The notes below the pieces were generated by a model. The model was not told the origin of the DNA. It made no database searches and saw only the letters and a list, made by a program, of their open reading frames with translations. Of a DNA stretch of 9,731 nt, positions 1 through 6,882 are shown piece after piece. Source of the DNA: an uncultured Mucilaginibacter sp. (GTDB lineage Bacteria > Bacteroidota > Bacteroidia > Sphingobacteriales > Sphingobacteriaceae); contig NZ_CAMLOV010000189.1 of assembly GCF_946481715.1 (NCBI RefSeq), positions 1 through 9,731 of the forward strand. The letters run 5' to 3'. Position 1 is the first letter of the stretch, and every line of letters starts with the position of its first letter. The translations under genes were made by a program, and so were the position numbers.

Positions 1-1
1 C

Positions 2-445
2 GAATACGTTAATTATGCGGCCTTCCTGTTAGCCGTATTTTCGATGCTGAGGCTGGCTAAGTTCAACAGCGATACACGCCAGGCCGATAGCTTTATAGGC
101 TTACCAACCCCCGCAAATGCGATACTTATCGCATCTATCCCTTTAATACTACAGCAATATGATGGCCTGGCACGTTATATCCTTAACCCTTATGCAATAT
201 TAATTTTTATTGCCCTGATGTGCACGCTGCTGGTGGCAGAGATCCCGCTGATGTCGTTAAAATTTAAGAACAGCGATTTCAATAAAAATTTTTACCGTTA
301 TTTATTGCTGCTGTTTTCGGCAATACTCATACTATTTTTTAAATTTGCGGCAGTTCCGGTGGTTATAGTAATGTATATCACCCTATCTATAATTCAACTA
401 AAATTTGCCGACGATACCATCATGAGTGGCTCGCACAGAAAATAA
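2..445 (+). CDS. pssA: CDP-diacylglycerol-serine O-phosphatidyltransferase, 3' part (5' end outside the window)
   Basis: Phosphatidylserine synthase makes phosphatidylserine from CDP-diacylglycerol and L-serine in the inner membrane, the step before phosphatidylethanolamine. The reading frame is open from base 2, so 147 C-terminal residues are visible; the ATG at 44 is internal and not the start. Just after it comes the block MLRLAKFNSD...FIGLPTPANA, which resembles the conserved region following the CDP-alcohol phosphotransferase catalytic motif in PssA; the catalytic motif itself lies upstream of the window. Several hydrophobic stretches follow (around NAILIASIPLIL, YAILIFIALMCTLLVAEIPLM, YLLLLFSAILILFF and AAVPVVIVMYITLSII), fitting a polytopic membrane enzyme. 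The protein ends in a polar tail (SGSHRK) with stop TAA at 443-445. purS follows after 33 bp on the same strand with no visible terminator between them, so co-transcription is plausible. Other CDP-alcohol phosphotransferases are less likely because of the FIGLPTPANA block. Confidence 0.9.
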   Translation, partial: EYVNYAAFLLAVFSMLRLAKFNSDTRQADSFIGLPTPANAILIASIPLILQQYDGLARYILNPYAILIFIALMCTLLVAEIPLMSLKFKNSDFNKNFYRYLLLLFSAILILFFKFAAVPVVIVMYITLSIIQLKFADDTIMSGSHRK

Positions 446-478
446 ACTCAGAAGGTATCTTCCTAACACAATCACAAC

Positions 479-736
479 ATGAAAAAATTCCTGGCCGAAA
501 TAGATGTAATGCCGAAAAAAGAAATCCTTGACCCGCAAGGCAAAGCTGTAACCGGCAGCATGAAGAATTTAGGCTTATCCGAAATTCAGAACGTACGCAT
601 AGGCAAGCATATCTCCTTAGAAATTGAAGCTGAGAGTACCGAAACCGCCAGCGCCAAAGTTGATGAAGCCTGTAAAAACCTATTAGCCAACCTGATTATG
701 GAAAGCTATAGCTTTAAGCTGGAAGAAGTAGCTTAA
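479..736 (+). CDS. purS: Phosphoribosylformylglycinamidine synthase subunit PurS
   Basis: PurS is the small subunit of the three-part FGAM synthase (PurL, PurQ, PurS). This cytoplasmic complex converts FGAR, glutamine and ATP to FGAM in step 4 of purine synthesis; PurS is thought to hold PurQ and PurL together. The 85-residue product has the usual family length. It carries the expected landmarks: PKKEILDPQGKAV (13-25), a short helix ending in LGL, NVRIGKHISLEIE (about 38-50), and the C-terminal CKNLLANLIMESYSF. The gene lies 33 bp after pssA. No purQ or purL is visible in this window, so the partners must be encoded elsewhere. The start ATG at 479 gives the standard N-terminus, a beta strand (KKFLAEIDVMPK). 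I see no truncation or frameshift. Confidence 0.95.
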   Translation: MKKFLAEIDVMPKKEILDPQGKAVTGSMKNLGLSEIQNVRIGKHISLEIEAESTETASAKVDEACKNLLANLIMESYSFKLEEVA

Positions 737-752
737 GTTAGAGGAAAGACCG

Positions 753-888
753 TTAGATTCAAGAATCAAGACAGAAACAGGTTATCGCTGATAGTTTGTT
801 GTAAATAAAAAGAGGCGATCACATTATGTGGTTGCCTCTTGTATTATGTAGGAATTCTTTGGTCTTGTTTCTTGTTTCTTGATTCTAA
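753..888. repeat. Nested inverted repeats in the convergent purS/Hpt gap
   Basis: Bases 753-778 (TTAGATTCAAGAATCAAGAC, then AGAAACA) are an imperfect reverse complement of 866-888 (TGTTTCTTG, then TTTCTTGATTCTAA). Between these arms are two further hairpins. The first is 776-786 paired with 790-800 (11 bp, including three G-T pairs, loop GCT). The second is the 810-840 terminator hairpin. The right arm also holds a short tandem TTTCTTG repeat. The structure fills nearly all of the 156-bp gap between two convergent genes. It could simply be transcript-end structure, or a copy of a small dispersed intergenic repeat; one copy alone cannot decide between them. Confidence 0.5.
810..840 (-). terminator. 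Rho-independent terminator for the folK-Hpt unit, possibly bidirectional
   Basis: Bases 810-823 pair with 827-840 in a 14-bp stem with two G-U pairs and loop TTA; the outer part is AAGAGGC/GCCTCTT. Read on the minus strand, the stem is followed by TTTTATTT, a usable U-tract, so the folK-Hpt transcript probably ends here. On the plus strand the stem is followed by GTATTATG, a poor U-tract, so it would be a weaker terminator for purS. Confidence 0.7.
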
Positions 889-892
889 AATC

Positions 893-1270
893 CTAAAGGT
901 TCGCTTCCTTCTCTATCTTAATTTTGTTAAGCTCTATCAGGTTTTTATTCACCATGGTTTTTACCTGGTTAAATTTCTCGATGATCTCGGGTGGGTTGGC
1001 GGCACCGGTTTTACAGGCTATTTCAACTTCCTGTATCGTCGCCTGGCTCCATGGCATGCCAAAAAAGCCGAGGTTTGGTTTCAGTTTGTGCGATGCCTGT
1101 GCGGCAACTACCCAGTCCTGCGCATCAATTGCTGCGGTAATGCTGGCCAGCAATTGCGGCGTTTGATCTAAGAACATGGCGATAGAATCCACAATAAATT
1201 CGTCGCTGCCATCGGCAATTTCGTATAAAAAGTCAAGATCAAGGTCTTGCGCAGGTATGTTATCGGCCAT
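893..1270 (-). CDS. Stand-alone Hpt (histidine phosphotransfer) domain protein
   Basis: Hpt proteins are cytoplasmic four-helix carriers. They pass a phosphoryl group between the receiver domain of a hybrid histidine kinase and a downstream response regulator. The 125-residue product is one such domain. Helix A region: LDFLYEIADGSDEFIVDSIAMFLDQTPQLLASI (about 13-45). Helix B region: DWVVAAQASHKLKPNLGFFGM (about 52-72), where H61 in the ASHKLKP context is the expected phosphorylation site. An amphipathic C-terminal helix ends in Lys/Glu-rich residues. There is no receiver, kinase or output domain. The gene starts 16 bp after the folK stop on the same strand, so it probably shares folK's transcript; the terminator at 840-810 follows. 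No kinase or receiver gene is in the window, so its partners are unknown. The family call rests on the His motif and helical pattern. Alternative starts are unlikely because the ATG sits just before the first helix. Confidence 0.82.
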   Translation of the reverse strand: MADNIPAQDLDLDFLYEIADGSDEFIVDSIAMFLDQTPQLLASITAAIDAQDWVVAAQASHKLKPNLGFFGMPWSQATIQEVEIACKTGAANPPEIIEKFNQVKTMVNKNLIELNKIKIEKEANL

Positions 1271-1286
1271 CGTACAGGTTTATAGT

Positions 1287-1772
1287 TCAAAAGTATAATT
1301 TTTTTACAATCAAGCTATCTTTTAGCTCATTTTTGAGCGCTAAAATATTTTTATTTAAAACTGGGTGCACAAACTCCGGGGCTATCTCCACCAACGGCTC
1401 CAATGTAAACCGGCGGTTGTGCAACTGCGGGTGGGGTACAATTAAATCCGGCTCATTAATTACTTCGTCGCCATAAAATAAAATATCAATATCAATAATA
1501 CGCGAGCCCCATTTAACCTCGCGTTTGCGGCCCATCTGCAATTCTATACCGAGTATCTTTTGGAGTATATCTTTAGCAGGAAGGTTGGTTTGCAGCATAA
1601 TCACCTGGTTAAGGTAATCCGGCTCGTCGGTTTTACCCCAGGATTGCGTTTCGTAAACTGATGAGGCATTTATTATGGGGGCAACCTCCTCCGCTATGTG
1701 TGCAATTGCCTGTTGTAAAAACAATTGGCGGTTGCCCAGGTTAGTCCCCAATAATAAAAAAACAGTAATCAT
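1287..1772 (-). CDS. folK: 2-amino-4-hydroxy-6-hydroxymethyldihydropteridine diphosphokinase (HPPK)
   Basis: HPPK transfers pyrophosphate from ATP to 6-hydroxymethyl-7,8-dihydropterin, giving the substrate of dihydropteroate synthase in cytoplasmic folate synthesis. The 161 residues match the usual length of about 160. Visible landmarks are the N-terminal LLLGTNLGNR (about 6-15) and SSVYETQSWG (37-46). The signature KWGSRIIDIDILFYG follows (87-101), with D94 and D96 as the likely Mg-binding pair. The pterin/ATP-site segment VPHPQLHNRRFTLEPLVEI (112-130) comes next. The family signature usually reads WGPR; here the proline is serine (S90), a minor change. The Hpt gene follows after 16 bp. The gene diverges from sppA, with 91 bp between start codons. 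A near-match -7 element on the minus strand, GATATTTG (1787-1780), would put transcription start almost at the ATG; this is weak evidence. folP and folB are not in the window. Confidence 0.95.
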   Translation of the reverse strand: MITVFLLLGTNLGNRQLFLQQAIAHIAEEVAPIINASSVYETQSWGKTDEPDYLNQVIMLQTNLPAKDILQKILGIELQMGRKREVKWGSRIIDIDILFYGDEVINEPDLIVPHPQLHNRRFTLEPLVEIAPEFVHPVLNKNILALKNELKDSLIVKKLYF

Positions 1773-1829
1773 GTTGTAACAAATATCTTATATCAGGCTC
1801 TTAATAATTAGTAAGCAGCCCTTATTTAG

Positions 1830-1837
1830 TAACTTTG
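1830..1837 (+). promoter_or_regulatory. Bacteroidota-type -7 promoter element for sppA
   Basis: TAACTTTG matches the Bacteroidota -7 consensus TAnnTTTG exactly. It lies 26 bp before the sppA ATG, implying a leader of about 15-20 nt. I see no clear TTG-type -33 element at the usual distance upstream, so the call rests on the -7 box and its position. Confidence 0.55.
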
Positions 1838-1863
1838 CATATATAAACGATTTATAACAGTTA

Positions 1864-3660
1864 ATGAAACAATTCTTCAAATTCGTATTCGCCACGGTAG
1901 TGGGCATCATTATTTCTTCGGTAATATTTGTAGTGTTGTTTTTTTTGGTGATAGGCGGGATAATAGCCGCTGCAAGCTCAGATAAATCACCGGATGTGGA
2001 TGCAAATTCTATATTGCACGTAAAAATAGATTACCAAATAAACGAACGTACGCCTAATAACCCCTTTGCGGGGCTTGGCTTTTTAGGCTTCGACGGCGAA
2101 AAAGCCCTGGGGCTTAATGATATTTTGGCCAGCATCAAAAAGGCTAAAAGCGATGACAATATAAAAGGCATCTTTTTAGACGAAAGTTACATGATGCAGG
2201 GGCAGGCCACTACTGAGGAGATCCGTAATGCACTAATCGACTTTAAAAAATCGGGCAAATTTATTGTTGCCTATTCTGAAATATACACACAGGGCTTTTA
2301 CTACCTGGCCTCGGTTGCCGATAAGGTTTATATGAACCCAAAAGGAATTATCGAATTTAAAGGCTTTAGTTCTGAAGTTACCTTCCTGAAAGGCGCTTTG
2401 GATAAACTGGGCATCGAGGCGCAGATCATTAAAGTAGGCACCTATAAAAGCGCTGTTGAACCGTTCTTTTTAACAAAAATGAGCGATGCTAACCGGCTGC
2501 AGGTTACCTCCTACCTTGGTTCGATGTATAACCATTTCCTTACCGGGATTGGCAACAGCCGCCATATTAATAAAGACTCGCTATTCAATTACGCCAATAA
2601 CGGTACAATCCAGGAGCCGGAAGATGCCTTAAAATATAAACTGGTTGACGGGCTGAAATACAAAGACGAAATTTTAAGCGACCTGAAAAACCGCACAGAT
2701 ATAGCAGAGAAAAACGACCTGCACAGCGTTGAATTAGCTGATTACGTAAAAAGCAACCCGAAAGAAGACGATAAGGACGACGACGACGCAAAGAAACATT
2801 CGAAAAACCGCATAGCCATTATTTATGCTTCGGGCGAGATCAGCGGGGGCGATGGCGATGATAACAGCATCGGTTCTGAGAAGATATCAAAAGCAATCCG
2901 CAAAGCACGTACCGACGATAAAGTAAAAGCCGTTGTATTGAGAGTGAATTCACCGGGTGGCAGTTCGTTGGCATCTGACGTGATATGGCGCGAAGTAATG
3001 CTGACCAAAAAGGTGAAGCCTATTATTGTTTCGATGGGCGATGTGGCTGCATCGGGTGGTTATTACATCGCCTGTGCTGCAGATTCTATCTATGCTGAGC
3101 CAAATACCATTACGGGTTCTATCGGCATCTTTGCGGTGCTACCCAACATGCAGAAATTTTTTAACGATAAACTGGGCATCACCTTCGATGGTGTAAAAAC
3201 CGGTAAATATGCCGATTTAGGCGATGTAAGCCGCCCGTTAACGCCCGAAGAGCGCGCCATTTTGCAAAAAAGCGTGAACCGCGGGTACGATACTTTCACC
3301 AAAGCCGTAGCTGATGGGCGTAAAAAAACACAGGCCTATATCAACTCCATTGGTCAGGGCCGCGTGTGGACAGGCGAGCAAGCTTTACAAAACGGATTGG
3401 TTGATAAGCTGGGCAACATTAGCGATGCGGTGGCGTCTGCTGCAAAAAAGGCCAAGCTGAAAGATTACCAACTGGTAAGCTACCCCGAGCAAAAAAGCAT
3501 CCTCAGTAAATTTGGGCAAGGTTTTTCTGCCGAGGTAAAGGCTCATTTTGTAAAGGCCGAGCTTGGCGAAAACTACAAATACTACGAACAAATAAAAGGC
3601 GTAACCCAAATAATGCGCACCCCGCAGGCACGCATGCCTTACGATGTGGTTATAAAATAA
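1864..3660 (+). CDS. sppA: Signal peptide peptidase SppA, 67-kDa type
   Basis: SppA is an inner-membrane Ser/Lys protease (family S49) that degrades signal peptides left after secretion. The 598 residues fit the long, duplicated type: an N-terminal S49-like half and a C-terminal catalytic half. Residues about 7-37 form one hydrophobic anchor (FVFATVVGIIISSVIFVVLF...), placing the body on the periplasmic side. The catalytic lysine is probably K195 in VGTYKSAVEPF. The nucleophile is probably S397 in GDVAASGGYY. VNSPGGSS (361-368) matches the family motif just before the catalytic region. An unusually acidic linker (301-309, six Asp and one Glu) joins the halves. GRVWTGEQALQNGLVDKLG (499-517) is the conserved C-terminal block. 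All expected catalytic residues are present. A TAnnTTTG element lies upstream and a hairpin terminator downstream, so it appears to be a single-gene unit. Confidence 0.96.
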   Translation: MKQFFKFVFATVVGIIISSVIFVVLFFLVIGGIIAAASSDKSPDVDANSILHVKIDYQINERTPNNPFAGLGFLGFDGEKALGLNDILASIKKAKSDDNIKGIFLDESYMMQGQATTEEIRNALIDFKKSGKFIVAYSEIYTQGFYYLASVADKVYMNPKGIIEFKGFSSEVTFLKGALDKLGIEAQIIKVGTYKSAVEPFFLTKMSDANRLQVTSYLGSMYNHFLTGIGNSRHINKDSLFNYANNGTIQEPEDALKYKLVDGLKYKDEILSDLKNRTDIAEKNDLHSVELADYVKSNPKEDDKDDDDAKKHSKNRIAIIYASGEISGGDGDDNSIGSEKISKAIRKARTDDKVKAVVLRVNSPGGSSLASDVIWREVMLTKKVKPIIVSMGDVAASGGYYIACAADSIYAEPNTITGSIGIFAVLPNMQKFFNDKLGITFDGVKTGKYADLGDVSRPLTPEERAILQKSVNRGYDTFTKAVADGRKKTQAYINSIGQGRVWTGEQALQNGLVDKLGNISDAVASAAKKAKLKDYQLVSYPEQKSILSKFGQGFSAEVKAHFVKAELGENYKYYEQIKGVTQIMRTPQARMPYDVVIK

Positions 3661-3684
3661 TTTTGTGTTTAAATATTTTGATGG

Positions 3685-3710
3685 AAAAGCTGCCTGTAAG
3701 GGTGGCTTTT
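3685..3710 (+). terminator. Hairpin terminator after sppA
   Basis: AAAAGCTGCC (3685-3694) pairs with GGTGGCTTTT (3701-3710), with two G-T pairs and loop TGTAAG; two further T's follow. It starts 25 bp after the sppA stop and abuts the stop codon of the convergent minus-strand gene. Read on the minus strand the stem ends in GCTTTTCC, so it may also end that transcript. Confidence 0.75.
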
Positions 3711-5117
3711 TTATTTACCGAAGAATAACCAAAGAATAATTGAGATTAATGTAGTACTAAGCACCAATAAATCTAAACGGACAGATTTATTAATGGAGTC
3801 ATACCAACGGGGAGTTTGATAGGGAGCAGAGTTAGCTGCATCTTTAAGATAAGCGTAGTCCGTATAAGTGAAATCTTCTATCCAACAAAAAGTCCCTAAC
3901 ATGTTTACCTCTGTTGCACTTTCAACCAACGCAACATACTGTGCCGGGATCCATGAATAAAGTATTCTGTTACCTTTGTATTCTTCCATGTAAAACCATG
4001 TGTCTATGGGAGTGCAATCGTTGATATCTATAAACCCATTCGACTCTTGTTCTGCAGCTCCATCCCAGATTACCGTATCAATTTCGGTAACTAATATTTT
4101 CCCTTCAAAATTGCCAACTGAAATCAGGCCTGACGATATCTTATTGTCCATCTGTTGTTTAAATAACCTGTTATACAAGTCTTTATTTTCAGATTCAAGC
4201 GGATCGAGCGACCAATCTGCAGACGTGTAAAATGGAGGTGAATATTGGCTTGCCACAAAAGAAAACATTGGGTTGCCATTATAAATTGGGTTAAAACTCC
4301 TTAATATTTCTGCCGGAGATTTCTCCGTATTAGCCAGCTGCATTTCGCAGTAGACCTGTGTAAGCACAAGGTTTCTATTAAATATTTCCTGATCGACGCC
4401 GGGCATTCTTTTTTGCGCGGTTTCCCTTATATTATTATTCACAGCAAATCTGCCTATGTTAATGGTACCTGTGGGGTTCTCCATCCAATCGAATATTTCA
4501 AGTGCATTTACAGCAATGCCTTGGTCAACAGTTGCCACAAATGGTTCCGGTATCCAGGCGTATAATATAGGGCAATTTTTACCTTGCCCTATATAAAACC
4601 ACGTATCTATTGGGGGGCAATCATTACCATCTATAAACCCTTCAGTGTATGCCTCCGAAGCACCGTCCGGTAGTGCTTCGTAGATATCAATCATTAAAAT
4701 TTTCCCGTTCGCGGTAGTTGTTCTTTGAATACCTTTTAACAAATTACGTTTATATTCTAATTGGAGATCAAAAAACCTGTCATATAAACCTAGATCGAGT
4801 GGGTCTGTATTGTACTCCAAGTATGTGTAAGGCCCATCCAAAAAACGAAACATTGGTTTACCATCATACTCAAGGTTAATACTGCGCAAAATTTCAGAAG
4901 CATGCCTATCGCTATTCGCCAGCTGTATTTCACAGTACGCTTGCGTAAGCAGCAGGTTTTTAGCAAATGTTTCATTATTAAGCATTGAAACTGGTTCCAT
5001 TTCGTAAATATAATATTTAGTTAGCATACTAACTAATAGCAAGCTAATTAAATTTATCTTGTAAGGTTTACCTTCCACCGCTTCGTTAAAAAACACTTCT
5101 CTCCCCGCGTTGTTCAA
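3711..5117 (-). CDS. Unrecognised protein: two tandem homologous domains plus C-terminal membrane anchor
   Basis: I do not recognise this family. The frame gives up to 468 residues with a clear internal duplication: about 48-213 (copy A) and 243-414 (copy B). The domain starts match closely: NLLLTQAYCEIQLAN (54-68) against NLVLTQVYCEMQLAN (249-263), then EILRS in both. NDCxPIDTWFY occurs at 165-175 and 366-376, followed by ILYAWIP (184-190) and ILYSWIP (385-391). Each copy ends near a Trp-x-Glu (211-213, 412-414). The YCE, NDC and WIP residues are the best candidates for structural or functional sites. Residues about 447-466 (VRLDLLVLSTTLISIILWLF) are a convincing transmembrane segment near the C-terminus, so the domains are probably held at a membrane from the C-terminal side. 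A short hydrophobic stretch (21-31) precedes copy A; no cleavable signal peptide is evident. The start is uncertain: the first codon is TTG directly after an in-frame stop, and ATG codons at 5027, 5000 and 4985 are alternatives. By eye the gene is more A+T-rich than its neighbours, which hints at a recent or fast-evolving accessory gene. It is flanked by sppA (convergent) and polX (divergent), so no operon suggests its role. Confidence 0.82.
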   Translation of the reverse strand: MNNAGREVFFNEAVEGKPYKINLISLLLVSMLTKYYIYEMEPVSMLNNETFAKNLLLTQAYCEIQLANSDRHASEILRSINLEYDGKPMFRFLDGPYTYLEYNTDPLDLGLYDRFFDLQLEYKRNLLKGIQRTTTANGKILMIDIYEALPDGASEAYTEGFIDGNDCPPIDTWFYIGQGKNCPILYAWIPEPFVATVDQGIAVNALEIFDWMENPTGTINIGRFAVNNNIRETAQKRMPGVDQEIFNRNLVLTQVYCEMQLANTEKSPAEILRSFNPIYNGNPMFSFVASQYSPPFYTSADWSLDPLESENKDLYNRLFKQQMDNKISSGLISVGNFEGKILVTEIDTVIWDGAAEQESNGFIDINDCTPIDTWFYMEEYKGNRILYSWIPAQYVALVESATEVNMLGTFCWIEDFTYTDYAYLKDAANSAPYQTPRWYDSINKSVRLDLLVLSTTLISIILWLFFGK

Positions 5118-5125
5118 TTATAAAT

Positions 5126-5151
5126 AAAAGGCGTTTTTACCCTTGCCTTTT
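5126..5151. repeat. Short inverted repeat in the divergent promoter region
   Basis: AAAAGGC (5126-5132) is repeated in inverted form as GCCTTTT (5145-5151), with a 12-nt spacer. It lies in the 57-bp gap between two divergent genes. A terminator is not needed here, so it may be an operator or chance symmetry. Confidence 0.35.
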
Positions 5152-5174
5152 GTATTTTTACCGCAAACCAATTT

Positions 5175-6851
5175 ATGGAAAACAAGCCCATAGCCCGTAC
5201 GCTTCGCCTGCTCTCGCAATTGATGGAATTGCACGAGGTTAACCCTTTCAAAATAAAATCAATAGCTAACGCTGCCTTTAAGGTGGATAAGTTGCCCTAC
5301 CCTATTGCAGGGAAATCCGTTGCCGAACTGGAGAAAATAGACGGCATAGGTAAAAGCCTGGCTGCCAAAATAGCGGAACTGCTGGAAACCGGCACCATGG
5401 CCGAACTGCAGGATATGCTGGATAAAACCCCCGAAGGCGTTGTGGAGATGATGGGCATCAAAGGCATCGGTGCAAAAAAGGTGGCCACTATTTGGAAAGA
5501 ACTCGGCATCGAAAACGTGGGCGAACTTTACTACGCCTGCAACGAGAACCGCTTAATTGAAGCCAAAGGATTTGGATTAAAAACACAGGACGAGATCCGT
5601 AGGCTGATCGAATTCCGAATGTCGGGCAGTGGCAAATTCCTTTACGCACAAGTAGAAGAGGAAGCCAAACTGTTAATGGAGGAGATAAAAGGCGTTTTCC
5701 CGGAAGCCCTAAAACATTTTGCAGGTGAATTCCGCCGTTTAAACGAAATTATAACCGAATTGGTGATTGTGATAGGCAGCCTAAACCAGGAGATTGCATT
5801 TAATGCATTAGCCAATTCGCAAATACTTTGCAATGTGAGCCTGAACGGAAACCACATTGGCGGCGAGTTGAAGAACGGGCTGTTGGTAGACATTATTTGT
5901 GTAGATAAGGCCGATTATTATAAAGAATTATTTATTAATACAGGTACAGACGAACATGTGGAAGCTGTACTAAGCCTGATAAATGTAGAACTGGAAGAGC
6001 CTTCTACCGAGGAATTTATTTATACAAAGGCGGGGCTGGCATGGATTCAGCCCGAACTGCGCGAGGGCGATAGGTTTATAGAACGGGCCAGTAACCATAC
6101 GCTGCCAACCCTCATCACCCTGCACGATTTGAAAGGCACCCTGCACAACCACAGTACCTGGAGCGATGGCGTAAACACGGTTGAAGAAATGGCCCTTTAT
6201 TGCCGCGACCAACTAAAACTGGAATACCTGGGCATGTGCGACCACAGCAAGAGCGCTTTTTACGCCAAAGGGCTCAGCATCGAGCGGGTTTTGCAGCAGC
6301 ACGAAGAGATAGAACACCTCAACAAAAAGCTAAACGGCTTCCATGTATTTAAAGGTATCGAATCGGATATCCTGAACGATGGCTCGCTGGATTACCCGGA
6401 CGAAATATTGCAGCGGTTCGATTTCATCGTTGCCTCCGTGCATTCCAACCTAAAAATGTCGGAGGATAAAGCTACCGCCCGTTTGATAAAAGCGATAGAG
6501 AATCCTTACACTACCATATTAGGGCACCCTACCGGCAGGCTGCTGCTAAGCCGTAAGGGTTACGATATCGACTATAAAAAAGTGATAGATGCTTGTGCCG
6601 CCAACAAGGTAATCATCGAAATAAATGCCAACCCGGTACGTTTAGACCTCGACTGGCGCTGGCACCAATACGCATTGGATAAAGGGGTCATGCTTTCCAT
6701 AAACCCGGATGCGCACCGCAACAGTGGTTTCCTGGATATGGAATACGGTGTAAATGTTGCCCGCAAAGGCGGGCTAAGCAAAGAAATGTGCCTGAATGCC
6801 TTATCTTTGGCAGAAATTAAAAAGGTTTTTGAAGCGAAAAAGCCGAAATAA
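5175..6851 (+). CDS. polX: PolX-family protein with intact PHP nuclease domain and degenerate polymerase palm
   Basis: The 558-residue length and domain order match bacterial PolX. First come helix-hairpin-helix and 8-kDa-like regions (about 1-145), including DGIGKSLAAKIAELL (56-70), IKGIGAKKVATIW (95-107) and AKGFGLKTQDEIRR (130-143). The palm follows (about 150-300), then a C-terminal PHP domain (about 317-555). All nine expected PHP metal ligands are visible: H324 and H326 (LHNHS), D331, H357 (CDHS), E396 (ESD), H423 (VHSN), H451 (GHPTGR), D512 and H514 (NPDAH). In PHP-containing PolX this domain gives 3'-5' exonuclease and AP-site-processing activity. In the palm, the usual GSxRR...GDxD reads GEFRR (184-188) and TELV (194-197), so two of three catalytic Asp positions are E195 and V197; only D239 (LLVDI) remains. 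I infer a nuclease with little or no polymerase activity. Noncanonical PolX proteins of this kind are known. The gene diverges from the unknown 468-residue gene. The start ATG at 5175 gives the expected N-terminus. Confidence 0.93.
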   Translation: MENKPIARTLRLLSQLMELHEVNPFKIKSIANAAFKVDKLPYPIAGKSVAELEKIDGIGKSLAAKIAELLETGTMAELQDMLDKTPEGVVEMMGIKGIGAKKVATIWKELGIENVGELYYACNENRLIEAKGFGLKTQDEIRRLIEFRMSGSGKFLYAQVEEEAKLLMEEIKGVFPEALKHFAGEFRRLNEIITELVIVIGSLNQEIAFNALANSQILCNVSLNGNHIGGELKNGLLVDIICVDKADYYKELFINTGTDEHVEAVLSLINVELEEPSTEEFIYTKAGLAWIQPELREGDRFIERASNHTLPTLITLHDLKGTLHNHSTWSDGVNTVEEMALYCRDQLKLEYLGMCDHSKSAFYAKGLSIERVLQQHEEIEHLNKKLNGFHVFKGIESDILNDGSLDYPDEILQRFDFIVASVHSNLKMSEDKATARLIKAIENPYTTILGHPTGRLLLSRKGYDIDYKKVIDACAANKVIIEINANPVRLDLDWRWHQYALDKGVMLSINPDAHRNSGFLDMEYGVNVARKGGLSKEMCLNALSLAEIKKVFEAKKPK

Positions 6852-6882
6852 TAGTTTTATTGACGAATTCTTATAATACGGC

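Noticed and set aside
839..1171. Plus-strand open frame of 110 codons
   Set aside because: It lies antisense to the Hpt gene, starts inside the terminator region and has a Cys/Trp-rich translation without family features; the Hpt motif on the other strand explains this DNA.
3385..3609. Minus-strand open frame of 74 codons with a hydrophobic N-terminus
   Set aside because: It is antisense to the conserved C-terminal part of sppA; the hydrophobic look comes from the complement of Lys-rich codons.
4000..4230. Plus-strand open frame inside the duplicated-domain gene
   Set aside because: The minus-strand frame spans both copies of the duplication with conserved protein motifs, so it is the coding frame.
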